In this document: piece after piece, positions 38,057 to 47,119 of the stretch | Layout: each line of letters opens with the position of its first letter | Numbering within the stretch: the first letter of the stretch is position 1 | From: Ahniella affigens | GTDB taxonomy: Bacteria; Pseudomonadota; Gammaproteobacteria; Xanthomonadales; Ahniellaceae | Reading direction: 5' to 3' | Length of the DNA: 64,000 nt | NCBI RefSeq assembly: GCF_003015185.1 | Contig: NZ_CP027860.1 | Span: 3,648,501-3,712,500, forward strand | Notes under the pieces: model-generated | Database searches by the model: none | Told to the model about the DNA's origin: nothing | What the model saw: the letters and a program-made list of their open reading frames with translations, nothing else | Position numbers and translations under genes: made by a program

Positions 38057-39739
38057 ATGCGTTGGCAGATCCTGCGTGTCACCCAGCAAGCCAAAGCCGG
38101 CAGCAGCGTTGAAGAGGACATCCACTTTGGCGACACGCTGACGATTGGTCGCGGCGCCGATCAAGCGATCTACCTCCCCGACTTGCGAGCGGCACTGTCG
38201 CACTGTGCGGTAACCGTCACGGGTAAGGGCCGCTATCACGTCAAATCACTGATTGTTGCGGGCGTGCGCGTCAACGGGCAGATCGTCCAGGACGCTGATG
38301 TCGGCGCGGGTGCGGTGATCGAACTCGGTGGTACGCGACTGACACTCATTGCACCACCGCGTGACTACGATGGCGCCGTCGAAATCACCCCGATGGCGGC
38401 CAGTGAAGTCGAAGACAACGCGCAACGTTTCATCGGCAAGCTGACTTTGTCAGAAACACGCCTCAGCAAGCGCTGGCCATCGTGGATTCTGTTCCTGGGC
38501 GTCGGCTTCTTCGCGCTGCTGCTGCCCTTGCTTGCTCACTATGTACCGGCCGGGCGCCCGGTGCTGGATAAATTGCCAATTGGTTCGCGCGACACATGGC
38601 AGGCCGGTTCGCTTGCGTCTGCACACCATTTCTTCGGCGAGAACTGCACCATGTGTCACGACGGCGGTTTCGCCACCGTCAAAGACTCGGCGTGCAAGAC
38701 CTGTCACGCCAACGTCGGCGCGCATGCCGATGAGAAGCGGTTTGCGTTAGGCACCCTGGGTGATGCCGACTGCGCCCACTGCCATCGCGATCACAATGGT
38801 CTGGAGGCGTTGGTGCGCGCGGATCAGGAGTTGTGCGCAGATTGTCACCGGGACCTGCCCGCGCGCGAGAAAAACGCGAACAAACAGCTGGACGCAGCCG
38901 ATTTCGGCACGCACCATCCCGGATTCATGGTCAATCTGCCGGCCTGGAATGTGGATGGCCAGTTCACCCCCATCCGCACCGCGTTGGCCAGCAGCGATCT
39001 GACTGAAAACTCCGGCTTGAATTTCCCGCATGACTTGCATCTCGCCGCCGAGGGGATTCGAGGCCCGGATGGTGACGAGGTTCTGAAGTGTGAGACGTGC
39101 CATCAACCGGAGCCGGGCGGCGCGCGGTTGCGCCCGATCGATTTTGAAGCGAACTGCCAACGCTGCCACCGGTTGACGTACTCGATTCGCGAAGCAGATC
39201 GCCAGGTCACGCATGGCAAACCCGCCCTGATGAAAGCCGAGATCGAAGAGTTCTTTGCGCGCGAGGCGTTGGAGGGCGGCTTCAATGATGTGAATGCGCC
39301 AACCGTGGTGCGGATACGCCGCCGCCCGGGTCAGCCCATCACCCCGCAGGAGCGTGCCGAGGCGTTGTCTTGGTCGCGGCAACAAGCCGGCCAGGCGATC
39401 GACAACTTGTTCAACAGCAATGCGTGCACCTATTGCCACACCGTCAAGACCGATCAACTCGGCAATTTGGACGTGGCACCGGTGCGCGTGTCCGGATTAT
39501 GGTTTCCCAAAGCGCGCTTCTCGCATCGTATGCACGACAGCATGAAATGCGAGGATTGCCACAAAGCCCGTGAGTCGGATCGCAGCACGCAGGTGTTGAT
39601 GCCTGATATCGACAACTGCCGGCAATGTCACGCTGGCGAACACGCGGACGACAAAGTGCCGAGCACCTGCATCACCTGCCACGGCTATCACGAACCCCGT
39701 CTTGATCTGAACGCCCAAGGACTTCCCGAACTACGATGA
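38057..39739 (+). CDS. FHA-domain / decahaem cytochrome c fusion
   Basis: Protein of 560 residues. An FHA domain spans about 25-100, with LTIGRGADQAIYLPD and the Ser-His pair in AALSHCAV. A single membrane helix (about 142-162, WILFLGVGFFALLLPLLA) follows. The rest, expected in the periplasm, holds ten CXXCH haem-attachment motifs: CTMCH, CKTCH, CAHCH, CADCH, CETCH, CQRCH, CTYCH, CEDCH, CRQCH and CITCH. FHA domains read phosphothreonine, so this could tie electron transfer to kinase signalling; two Ser/Thr kinase genes lie in the window (44714, 62413). Topology with the FHA inside and haems outside fits the helix. I do not recall this fusion as a described protein. Confidence 0.83.
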   Translation: MRWQILRVTQQAKAGSSVEEDIHFGDTLTIGRGADQAIYLPDLRAALSHCAVTVTGKGRYHVKSLIVAGVRVNGQIVQDADVGAGAVIELGGTRLTLIAPPRDYDGAVEITPMAASEVEDNAQRFIGKLTLSETRLSKRWPSWILFLGVGFFALLLPLLAHYVPAGRPVLDKLPIGSRDTWQAGSLASAHHFFGENCTMCHDGGFATVKDSACKTCHANVGAHADEKRFALGTLGDADCAHCHRDHNGLEALVRADQELCADCHRDLPAREKNANKQLDAADFGTHHPGFMVNLPAWNVDGQFTPIRTALASSDLTENSGLNFPHDLHLAAEGIRGPDGDEVLKCETCHQPEPGGARLRPIDFEANCQRCHRLTYSIREADRQVTHGKPALMKAEIEEFFAREALEGGFNDVNAPTVVRIRRRPGQPITPQERAEALSWSRQQAGQAIDNLFNSNACTYCHTVKTDQLGNLDVAPVRVSGLWFPKARFSHRMHDSMKCEDCHKARESDRSTQVLMPDIDNCRQCHAGEHADDKVPSTCITCHGYHEPRLDLNAQGLPELR

Positions 39740-40149
39740 GCCCCAACGCCCTGAATACGATCGAACGCTACTACGCCTGCTTTAACGCCAATGATCACGA
39801 AGGCATGCTGGCCCTGCTGCATGATGAGGTCAGCCATGACATCAACCAAGGCAATACCGAGCGCGGCAAGGCAGCGTTCGGGCGATTCCTGAAGCGCATG
39901 GACCATCATTATCAAGAGCGCGTCGTCGAGTTGGTGATCATGCAGAGCGGAAATGGCCAACGGGCTGCGGCGGAGTTTCGTATTCTTGGCCAGTATCTGC
40001 GAACCGACGATGGTTTGCCCGAGGCGAACGGCCAGACTTATGACTTGCCGGTCGGCGCGTTCTTCGCGCTTGAACAGGGCCTGATCACCCGCGTCACCAA
40101 CTACTACAACCTGAAAGACTGGATCGCGCAAGTTGGTGGCGTGGCGTGA
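39736..40149 (+). CDS. NTF2-like (SnoaL/ketosteroid isomerase-fold) protein
   Basis: Small protein of 137 residues with the NTF2-like pattern: an N-terminal helix (TIERYYACFNANDHEGMLAL), then a His-Asp pair in EVSHDINQG and a cone-shaped beta sheet ending ITRVTNYYNLKDW. Members are often uncharacterised enzymes or small-ligand binders. Its ATG overlaps the stop of the cytochrome gene and its stop overlaps the acetyltransferase GTG start, so it is translationally coupled to both. Confidence 0.8.
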   Translation: MSPNALNTIERYYACFNANDHEGMLALLHDEVSHDINQGNTERGKAAFGRFLKRMDHHYQERVVELVIMQSGNGQRAAAEFRILGQYLRTDDGLPEANGQTYDLPVGAFFALEQGLITRVTNYYNLKDWIAQVGGVA

Positions 40150-40742
40150 GTCTTGGCCTCAAATCGCTGACCGGTGTCGAAGCCGCGGCGTTTCTCGACG
40201 ACCTTGCCCGGCTTCGAATCCAAGTGTTCCGGGACTGGCCGTATCGGTACGAAGGCACCCTAGCCTATGAGCACCAGTACCTGACTGCGTATACGCGCGC
40301 ACCCAGCGTGCTCCTGGTGCTGGCGCTCGATGGCGATCGCGTGGTCGGCGCGTCGAGCGCGATGCGGATGAGCGATGAGGATGCATCAATTCGCGCCCCG
40401 ATCGAAGCCGCCGGACTGGACCCGGCATCGATCTGCTACTTCGGCGAATCGGTACTCGATCCGGCGTATCGGGGCCGCGGTTTGGGCAAGGCGTTCTTTG
40501 CCGCCAGATTGGCGCATGCCGAATCGCTCGGCGCCGCCGACGCATGCTTTGCGGCGGTCATTCGAGATCAGCATGATCCGCGGCGCCCGGAAAACGCCGC
40601 AAACCTCGAACCACTGTGGCGGCGCTTCGGGTTTGCGCCCAGACCGGGCCTGATCCTGAGAATGAACTGGCCCGAGATTGACGGCGTCGGCGATGTCGGT
40701 CACGACCTGCAGTTCTGGTTTCGCGATCACCACGCATCTTGA
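40146..40742 (+). CDS. GNAT-family N-acetyltransferase
   Basis: Protein of 198 residues with a GNAT core: the acceptor-side strand CYFGESVLDPAYRGRGLGKAFF contains the acetyl-CoA pyrophosphate motif R-G-x-G-L-G. Substrate unknown. The start is GTG at 40146, overlapping the preceding stop (GTGA). It ends 8 bases before the preferred tilS ATG, and a TTG for tilS overlaps its stop. Confidence 0.82.
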   Translation: MSLGLKSLTGVEAAAFLDDLARLRIQVFRDWPYRYEGTLAYEHQYLTAYTRAPSVLLVLALDGDRVVGASSAMRMSDEDASIRAPIEAAGLDPASICYFGESVLDPAYRGRGLGKAFFAARLAHAESLGAADACFAAVIRDQHDPRRPENAANLEPLWRRFGFAPRPGLILRMNWPEIDGVGDVGHDLQFWFRDHHAS

Positions 40743-40750
40743 GCACCGAT

Positions 40751-42085
40751 ATGTCTGCTGACCGCCCGACGGTCGATCCGAATCGCGTGGTGCAGCACGT
40801 GCAGGCCCATGTGGCCTCCCGTCTTGCCATGATGGGCGCGGCGACGTCTTGCGTCGTGGCGCTCTCGGGCGGTCTGGATTCGTCGGTATTGCTGCACGCA
40901 CTCGCTCGGGGTCCGCGCCGGGGCGAACTTGGGATTCGGGCCATTCACGTCAACCACGGCCTGCAGGCCGCTGCGAGCGAATTTGCCGCGCGCGCCGAGG
41001 CGCTCGCCAGCAGTTTGTGCGTGCCATGTGTCGTCATTCAGGTCAACATTCCACCGAGCGATCAGGGCGTCGAGGGCGAAGCCCGGATTCAGCGGTACCG
41101 GGCGCTGGCGGCGGCGCTGCAGCCGGGCGAATGGTTGCTGACCGCCCATCACGACGATGATCAGGCCGAAACGATTCTCGCGCGGCTAGCCCGGGCGGCG
41201 GGCGGTTCGGCGTTGCGTGGCATCGCGCCAGTACGGTCGTTTGGTGCGGGCCACCTCGCGCGCCCGTTGCTTGGCCTTGGTCGCGCGGAACTACTTGCGT
41301 ATGCCGAAACATGCGGGCTGCAATGGTGCGAGGACCCGATGAATCGTGCGCTAGATCTGGAGCGGAGTTTTCTGCGCCACCAGGTGCTGCCCTTGCTGCA
41401 AACGCGCTGGCCCGACTACGCTGCACAGGCAGCACGAAGTGTGGCGCTGCTGCAGCCAAGCCTCGCGCTGGCGGAGCAGGCGACCTTGCGGCAGTTGGCC
41501 TCGGTGCAGGATGCCGACCCAAGCGTGCTCAATCTGGACGCCTTATTGCAGCATGGCGACGCCGATGTTCTGGCAATGGTGCGGATGTGGCTTGCGCAAC
41601 TCGGACTCGAGCGTCCGGGCGCGCGCTGGCTGGCAGAACTGTTGCGGCAATTGCGGGAGGGTGCCGAGGCGTTGCATCTGGTCACGCAACAGGTGCAGGT
41701 CCGCCAGTATCGGCGTCGACTGTTTGCCAGCCGTACAGGGCCTGCCGAACCCCGCACGCTGTCAGATGATCAGGAATGGGACGGGCGCGAGCCGTTGCCG
41801 TGGTCCGATGGGCGCGAATATGTCCTGAGCGCCCCGCTGCGTGAGCCGCTCCAGGTGCGATTTCGTCGCGGCGGCGAGCGCATCCGTCTGAGCGATCAGG
41901 GGCGCTCGCAGGAAGTTCGGGACCTGTTTCAGCGCCATGGCCTGCCGCCCTGGAACCGCGATCTGCCGTTTCTGTTCGTTGCCGGCAACTTGCTGGCCGT
42001 CGGCGACCTTTGGCAAAGCGAGGCGTTCCGCCGGCATCTCGGGACGGTTCGGCTCCGCAGTCATCCGCTGGAATCGATGGACTAA
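40751..42085 (+). CDS. tilS: tRNA(Ile)-lysidine synthase
   Basis: N-type ATP pyrophosphatase of 444 residues that modifies the wobble cytidine of tRNA-Ile(CAU) to lysidine, an essential step for reading AUA. The PP-loop SGGLDSS is at residues 39-45. Other signatures are HVNHGLQ, LTAHHDDDQAETIL and RSFLRHQVLPLL, and a C-terminal domain ends with RRGGERIRLSDQGRSQEV. The usual Xanthomonadales neighbours are partly kept (xseB and ispA follow), but here it comes at the end of a coupled run with the redox genes. Confidence 0.93.
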   Translation: MSADRPTVDPNRVVQHVQAHVASRLAMMGAATSCVVALSGGLDSSVLLHALARGPRRGELGIRAIHVNHGLQAAASEFAARAEALASSLCVPCVVIQVNIPPSDQGVEGEARIQRYRALAAALQPGEWLLTAHHDDDQAETILARLARAAGGSALRGIAPVRSFGAGHLARPLLGLGRAELLAYAETCGLQWCEDPMNRALDLERSFLRHQVLPLLQTRWPDYAAQAARSVALLQPSLALAEQATLRQLASVQDADPSVLNLDALLQHGDADVLAMVRMWLAQLGLERPGARWLAELLRQLREGAEALHLVTQQVQVRQYRRRLFASRTGPAEPRTLSDDQEWDGREPLPWSDGREYVLSAPLREPLQVRFRRGGERIRLSDQGRSQEVRDLFQRHGLPPWNRDLPFLFVAGNLLAVGDLWQSEAFRRHLGTVRLRSHPLESMD

Positions 42086-42278
42086 TGCGTTACCACTGAA
42101 ACGCCATCAACCCGACGATGTTCCGATAGCGTCCCATCGGCCGCGTCGCCCTGCCTTGCTTCAAGTGCCCGCGAGCGCCATCATTCCACCCTGAATCACG
42201 ATAGCGTTGTACGTATGCAACGCGCTCCTGCCGCAATCTTGGCGTCTGCCATCACCATCGAGCTGCCAGCCTGTTTCC

Positions 42279-42521
42279 ATGAGTCACACCGAACCACTCG
42301 CCCCGCAAGCCTTTGAGTCCGCTTTGCGCGAACTCGAACAACTAGTGCAGCAATTGCAGGCTGGGCAAATGCCGCTGCAGGAAAGCCTGCAGGCCTTTGA
42401 ACGCGGCATTGGTCTGTATCGCCAGTGCCAGGGCCTGCTCGAACAAGCCGAATTGAAAATTCGCCAGATTCAGGAGCACGACCTGAACGCCGGACCGACT
42501 GCGAGTCCCGATGCGTCCTGA
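42279..42521 (+). CDS. xseB: Exodeoxyribonuclease VII small subunit
   Basis: Small subunit of 80 residues. The core is AFESALRELEQLVQQLQAG then PLQESLQAFERGIGLYRQCQ and LEQAELKIRQI, a helical hairpin typical of XseB. The ATG at 42279 is the conserved start, and the frame stays open further upstream. It overlaps the ispA start by 11 bases, the classic xseB-ispA coupling. Confidence 0.94.
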   Translation: MSHTEPLAPQAFESALRELEQLVQQLQAGQMPLQESLQAFERGIGLYRQCQGLLEQAELKIRQIQEHDLNAGPTASPDAS

Positions 42522-43404
42522 TCTGACCGAACCGTTGAAATTGCTCGCGGTCCGGGTCGAGCGCGTGTTGGAACAGGTACTGCCGACGCCGGAACTCGAG
42601 CCCAGCCGCCTGCATGCGGCCATGCGCTATAGCGTGCTGGGCGGCGGTAAGCGTTTGCGGCCGCTGCTGTGCTACGCCGGTGCGGCGGCGGTGGGCGGGC
42701 GTACCGAACAGGCTGATCGCGCGGCCGCTGCGCTGGAAGTCATTCATGCGTATTCGCTGATTCATGATGACTTGCCCGCGATGGACGACGACGATCTCCG
42801 TCGCGGCAAACCGACGTGCCACATCGCGTTCGACGAGGCGACAGCCATTCTGGCCGGCGACGCACTGCAAGCTTTGGCGTTTGAACTCATTGCGAACGAC
42901 CCTGGACATAGCACCGAACGCTCGCGTCTCGCTGCCATTCGCACGCTTGCGTTGGCCTGTGGCTCGCAAGGCATGGCCGGCGGCCAGGCATTCGATCTCG
43001 GCGCGGTGGGTCGCCAGCTCACTGAGTTTGAACTGAAGCGCATGCACGCGCACAAAACAGGTGCTTTGATCCGCGCGGCCGTTCTGATGGGCGCCGAATT
43101 GACCGGTCAGGCAGACAGCCATCAGCTGGCGCAATTGGCCCGCTTCGGCAGCTTGGTCGGGCTCGCGTTTCAGATCCGCGACGACATCCTGGATATCGAG
43201 GGCGACACCGAAATCATCGGCAAGCGCCAAGGCGCCGATATCGCCCGGAACAAACCGACGTTTCCGTCCATCATGGGCCTCGATGCTGCGAAAGCTGCGG
43301 CAGAGGACACACGCCAGCAAGCGTTGAGTGCGCTGAGCTCGTTCGGACCCGAGGCAGAACTGCTTCGTGATTTGGCGCACTACGCAGTGGATCGACCGAG
43401 CTGA
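42511..43404 (+). CDS. ispA: Farnesyl diphosphate synthase
   Basis: Prenyltransferase of 297 residues that condenses IPP with DMAPP and GPP to farnesyl diphosphate. The first Asp-rich motif DDLPAMDDDDLRRGKPT and the second DDILDIEGDTEIIGK are intact, as are GGGKRLRPLL and the GGQAFDL segment. It overlaps xseB. The dxs gene often found next is absent here; a phosphatase gene follows instead. Confidence 0.95.
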   Translation: MRPDLTEPLKLLAVRVERVLEQVLPTPELEPSRLHAAMRYSVLGGGKRLRPLLCYAGAAAVGGRTEQADRAAAALEVIHAYSLIHDDLPAMDDDDLRRGKPTCHIAFDEATAILAGDALQALAFELIANDPGHSTERSRLAAIRTLALACGSQGMAGGQAFDLGAVGRQLTEFELKRMHAHKTGALIRAAVLMGAELTGQADSHQLAQLARFGSLVGLAFQIRDDILDIEGDTEIIGKRQGADIARNKPTFPSIMGLDAAKAAAEDTRQQALSALSSFGPEAELLRDLAHYAVDRPS

Positions 43405-43550
43405 GCGCTGGTGCCGGCGCATTCGATCGCCGCACGGACCAAGATGCGCGGGCTTGCGTTCAATGCCGTTGCGTCCGAACGTTCAACGACGTGTTTTTGT
43501 ATCGTGTTCCGCAAATCACTCGAATCAATTTCTCGCTTTGGGAGCCCACG

Positions 43551-44645
43551 ATGCAACGCACTCAATTCTGGTTTGGCGGCCTCTTGCTATGGTTTGTCAG
43601 CGCAATGGCCCCGAGCGCAGCCGCGGAACCGAGAGGCTTGCCCGCGGCCGATGCAGTCTTGACGCGAATCGGTTTTGGCTCCTGTGCGTACGAAGGCACG
43701 TCGCAACCGATCTGGAAAGCCGTCAACAAGAGTGCCCCCGAGTTGTTTGTGTTTCTCGGCGACAACGTTTACCTGGACACGCGCGACCCGGCCATCATGG
43801 CGCGCAAGTATCGGCAGCTGGCCGATCAACGCGGGTTCCGGCGCTTGCGCGCCAATACCGCGCTCGTCGCCATCTGGGACGATCATGACTTCGGTGAGAA
43901 TGACGCGGGCGCGGAATTTCCGGCGAAGTCAGCCGCGCGCGATGCCTTTCTGAAATTCTGGAATGAGCCCAAGAGCTCGGCGCGCTGGACACGGGCGGGT
44001 ATCTACACGTCCTATGTGTTTGGTCCGGCTGGCCAGCGAGTGCAGATTATTCTGCCTGATTTGCGCTGGAACCGGACGCCGCTCACGGTGAACCCGCGCT
44101 TTGGCGATTTGCAGGGCTATGGGAACTGGACAGATCAACAGGAAGGTTCGACCGCGCCGATTCCTGGCCCGTACGCCAGAAACCCCGATCGCCAGGCATC
44201 TCAATTGGGCGAGGCACAATGGGCTTGGTTGGAAGCGCAGCTCCGCGAGCCCGCCGATGTGCGAATCATCGGCTCCAGCCTGCAAGTGCTGGCGGACTTC
44301 ACGGGCTGGGAAGCCTGGTCCAACTTCCCGCGCGATCAGCAGCGCCTGATCGGGTTGATCCGGGATACGGGCGCGCGGAACGTCGTATTCATTTCCGGCG
44401 ATACCCACTACGGCGAGCTGACTAAGCTCGACGTCAATGTGCCCTACCCGTTGTTTGACCTGACCAGCAGCGGCCTGACCGAAGTCTGGAAGGTGCCGGT
44501 GCCGAATGCGCTCCGCGAAGGCGAGAGCTTTCATCAAGCAAACTTCGGGCGCATTGATATTGACTGGCCAGGGCAAACCATGACGCTGTCACTGCGCGAC
44601 GAATCCGGAGGCGTGCTGCTGGCGAAGCAATTGCCGATTCGCTGA
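43551..44645 (+). CDS. PhoD-like metallophosphatase, exported
   Basis: Alkaline phosphatase D-family protein of 364 residues with a signal peptide (FGGLLLWFVSAMAPSAAA). Metal-site motifs are GSCAYE, FLGDNVYLDTRD, ALVAIWDDHDFGENDAG and FISGDTHYGEL. Members hydrolyse phosphodiesters or phosphomonoesters in the periplasm, often under phosphate limitation. The ATG at 43551 follows GGAG at 43541. It is convergent with the kinase gene at 44714. Confidence 0.9.
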   Translation: MQRTQFWFGGLLLWFVSAMAPSAAAEPRGLPAADAVLTRIGFGSCAYEGTSQPIWKAVNKSAPELFVFLGDNVYLDTRDPAIMARKYRQLADQRGFRRLRANTALVAIWDDHDFGENDAGAEFPAKSAARDAFLKFWNEPKSSARWTRAGIYTSYVFGPAGQRVQIILPDLRWNRTPLTVNPRFGDLQGYGNWTDQQEGSTAPIPGPYARNPDRQASQLGEAQWAWLEAQLREPADVRIIGSSLQVLADFTGWEAWSNFPRDQQRLIGLIRDTGARNVVFISGDTHYGELTKLDVNVPYPLFDLTSSGLTEVWKVPVPNALREGESFHQANFGRIDIDWPGQTMTLSLRDESGGVLLAKQLPIR

Positions 44646-44713
44646 CCTCACCGCGACCCGTCGAGACGGATCGGGCCATCGGACGCATCAGCGGGAATTG
44701 CCACCATCAGCGA

Positions 44714-46240
44714 TCAGCGCGTCACGCAGGTTTCCTGCGCGAGTTTCTTGAGGCTTTCCCGATTCGGGTCGGCCATCAGGCCATTTTCGGCAAGTGTGCG
44801 GCAGCCTTCGAGACTACCGATCTTGAGGACGCGCTGCGCGCGGGCCTCCCAGAAGTCAGCAATTCGATCAAGCCCGGCGAGGGCCTCGGCATTGTCTGGG
44901 TCTTGGCTCAGCACATACTGGTAAATCTCGGTGGCGTTATCGCCAGCCGGATAGCTCAGATTCATACCGAACTGCGGGCTGTCAGCCAGAATTCCATCGC
45001 GCACGTACTGGTTCGCGCGCGTGATCAAGGTCTGCACGTCGCCATCATAAACCTGGACCTGGGTTTGCGGGTCGGTCTCTGGCGTCACCGGTGGATTGGT
45101 CGTCGGCGGATTCGTCGCGGGCGGGATCAGCACCGGCGGGTTCTGCCCGGTCACCGGCACTTCTGGGCCGGGCTTCGGCTTCAGCATGCCGTAGCCAACA
45201 CCCATCAGCACGATCAACAGACCGACACCGGCGGCGATCCAGATTCCCTTGTTGCCGCCGCTCGTCGACTGCGCGCGGGCGGCCCGCATCGATTCCGTGT
45301 TGGCCGTGCCATCCGCCATTGCTGCCTGGGCGAGCGTCATCGGGTCGAGCTGCACCATCGGCTGCGGGCGTGGCACGCTGCGCTTGCGAGTTTGCTGCGC
45401 GTCGCGGATAGCCTGCGCCTCGGGGGCGATTGCCATCAGCTTGTCCAGGCCGACCACGAACTCGTCGCCGGTTGCAAAGCGGTCGGCCGGCAGCTTGGCC
45501 ATCAACCGATTTAGGATCGGCTGCAGCCAGGTGAACTGCTGCGGCAAGATTGGCAGCGGGTGCGTGACATGCATCAGAGCGATCGTGAACGGATCGCTGG
45601 ACTCATAAGGCGGCGCGCCCACGAGCATCTCGTACATCATTGCGCCCAGACTGTAGAGGTCAGAGCGGCCATCGACCTTGTCGGCGCGCGCTTGCTCCGG
45701 GCTCATATAGTGCGGGGTCCCGATGGAGTTGCCCGCCTGGGTCGACATCGTGTTCGAATTCATCGCCTTGGCGATGCCGAAATCGGCCAACACGGCGGTG
45801 CCATTGGCACGGAACAACACGTTGCCGGGCTTGACGTCGCGATGGACAACGCCCTTTTCGTGGGCGTAGGTAAGCCCCATGGCGACATCGCGCATCACAT
45901 CGATGATCTCGGACAAGGTCATGCCACGATTCATGCGATCGCGCAGCGTGCCGCCCGGAATGTACTCGGCTGCCAGGTAGTACAAGCTGTTGTGCTGACC
46001 AATGTCGTACACCGTCACCAGATTCGGGTGGGCCAGCTTGGCAGTCAGGCGACCTTCTTTCAGAAAGCGTTCGGTGAACTCCTGGTTGGTCGACAAGGAC
46101 GGCGCCATGACCTTCAGGGCGACTTCCCGGTCCAATGACTCCTGTACCGCCAGATAAACAGACGCCATGCCTCCGACGCCGAGCGGCCTCTCGATGCGGT
46201 ATCCCGGAATTTGCACGGCTTCAGTGACGAGGGTTTCCAT
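44714..46240 (-). CDS. Receptor-type Ser/Thr protein kinase (Hanks type)
   Basis: Membrane kinase of 508 residues. The kinase domain (about 14-270) has the glycine loop GVGGMASVYL, the lysine in VALKVM, the catalytic loop HRDVKPGN (Asp135) and DFG (153-155). An activation segment contains GTPHYMSPEQ. After a linker there is one membrane helix (333-351), then a proline/threonine-rich stretch and an external domain of about 130 residues, which looks helical and has no PASTA repeat. It is an RD kinase and should be active. It could supply the phosphothreonine read by the FHA domain at 38057; that is inference only. Confidence 0.92.
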   Translation of the reverse strand: METLVTEAVQIPGYRIERPLGVGGMASVYLAVQESLDREVALKVMAPSLSTNQEFTERFLKEGRLTAKLAHPNLVTVYDIGQHNSLYYLAAEYIPGGTLRDRMNRGMTLSEIIDVMRDVAMGLTYAHEKGVVHRDVKPGNVLFRANGTAVLADFGIAKAMNSNTMSTQAGNSIGTPHYMSPEQARADKVDGRSDLYSLGAMMYEMLVGAPPYESSDPFTIALMHVTHPLPILPQQFTWLQPILNRLMAKLPADRFATGDEFVVGLDKLMAIAPEAQAIRDAQQTRKRSVPRPQPMVQLDPMTLAQAAMADGTANTESMRAARAQSTSGGNKGIWIAAGVGLLIVLMGVGYGMLKPKPGPEVPVTGQNPPVLIPPATNPPTTNPPVTPETDPQTQVQVYDGDVQTLITRANQYVRDGILADSPQFGMNLSYPAGDNATEIYQYVLSQDPDNAEALAGLDRIADFWEARAQRVLKIGSLEGCRTLAENGLMADPNRESLKKLAQETCVTR

Positions 46241-46451
46241 GGCTTTTGCTCAATCAGCTTGTCTTTGGCACAGCAATCGGCAGGCAGCACCGGGTCCGAC
46301 GAACCAGTCCGCCGCACCCAGGACGATAGCAAGCGCCAACGAATCGGCCAAGGCGACGAGGCAGATTTGGCCGAACGGCGCCTGCGGGGCCGTCCCGGAC
46401 AGGGTTCGCAGACGCTGCTGGCGCGAGTCAAACCGCCGACCTCATCGTGAA

Positions 46452-46512
46452 CTCAGCATTTCACTGAGCCAGATTCAGAAATTTCTGAGGCCAAATTCGG
46501 CATTCGACTGAG
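46452..46512 (+). promoter_or_regulatory. Triple TCAG-N6/7-CTGAG inverted-repeat array, copy A
   Basis: Three inverted repeats in a row: CTCAGCATTTCACTGAG (46452-46468), TTCAGAAATTTCTGAG (46474-46489) and TTCGGCATTCGACTGAG (46496-46512). CTGAG starts are spaced 21 and 23 bases apart, so the sites face the same side of the helix. The array ends 33 bases before the secreted-protein gene at 46546. A second array with the same spacing is at 57417-57476. It is a likely activator or repressor array of unknown owner. The rest of 46241-46451 shows nothing I can name. Confidence 0.7.
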
Positions 46513-46545
46513 GACGGACCGGCCCACGCCGGGCACACTGGCGCC

Positions 46546-47049
46546 ATGAAACGGACTTCATTACTACTCTGCTTGTGCACCCTGCTCGTGGCAACTGCTG
46601 CGAAGGCCGATGTCTATCGCTGTACCGTTGGCCAGAAAGTTCCGGTCTACGCCAACATTGCGTGCGGGCCGGACGCCGTGCGACTGGACCTTCCCGGCAT
46701 CCCGATCATGGTTCGGGATGCCGGAGCTGGGCCCCTGCCCCGACGCGGCAAGACGCGCATCGAATCGCCGCGGAACCTCACATCAGCCAGCGGCAATGAT
46801 GCCGCTCAGATTCAAGCGTGGGCTAAAGCCTCGCGCGACCGTTTGCCCCCGAGTCTTGGCGGTAAACCGTCGAAGACAGCGCCGGCCACCCGCCCGAGCG
46901 TGGCTCAAGCCAGTCCGACTGAGGACGCCTGCAATGACGCACGGGCAACACTGAGCAAAGCGGAACAACGCGCCTGGGAATCTGGCAAGCGCCTGAGTTT
47001 TGCCGAGTCCCGGCGCCTGAACGACGTGATCTTCGACGTTTGCAACTGA
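46546..47049 (+). CDS. Small secreted protein, DUF4124-like N terminus
   Basis: Predicted periplasmic or secreted protein of 167 residues with a signal peptide (LLLCLCTLLVATAAKA). The mature start DVYRCTVGQKVPVYANIACG resembles DUF4124 domains (a small beta unit with paired cysteines), and a helical, lysine/arginine-rich C-terminal part has two more cysteines (EDACNDARA, VIFDVCN). Function unknown. It is preceded by the triple inverted-repeat array, which it shares with the helix-hairpin-helix gene at 57562. Confidence 0.75.
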   Translation: MKRTSLLLCLCTLLVATAAKADVYRCTVGQKVPVYANIACGPDAVRLDLPGIPIMVRDAGAGPLPRRGKTRIESPRNLTSASGNDAAQIQAWAKASRDRLPPSLGGKPSKTAPATRPSVAQASPTEDACNDARATLSKAEQRAWESGKRLSFAESRRLNDVIFDVCN

Positions 47050-47119
47050 GCTTGCCGCAAGCGCTTGCGGGGCCGCCCGTTTCCCGCGAGCATGTCGGCT
47101 TGACCGCCGGGAATAGTCC

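Noticed and set aside
43405-43550. Additional isoprenoid gene (dxs) after ispA
   Set aside because: The sequence goes directly to a phosphatase gene; no dxs fragment is seen.
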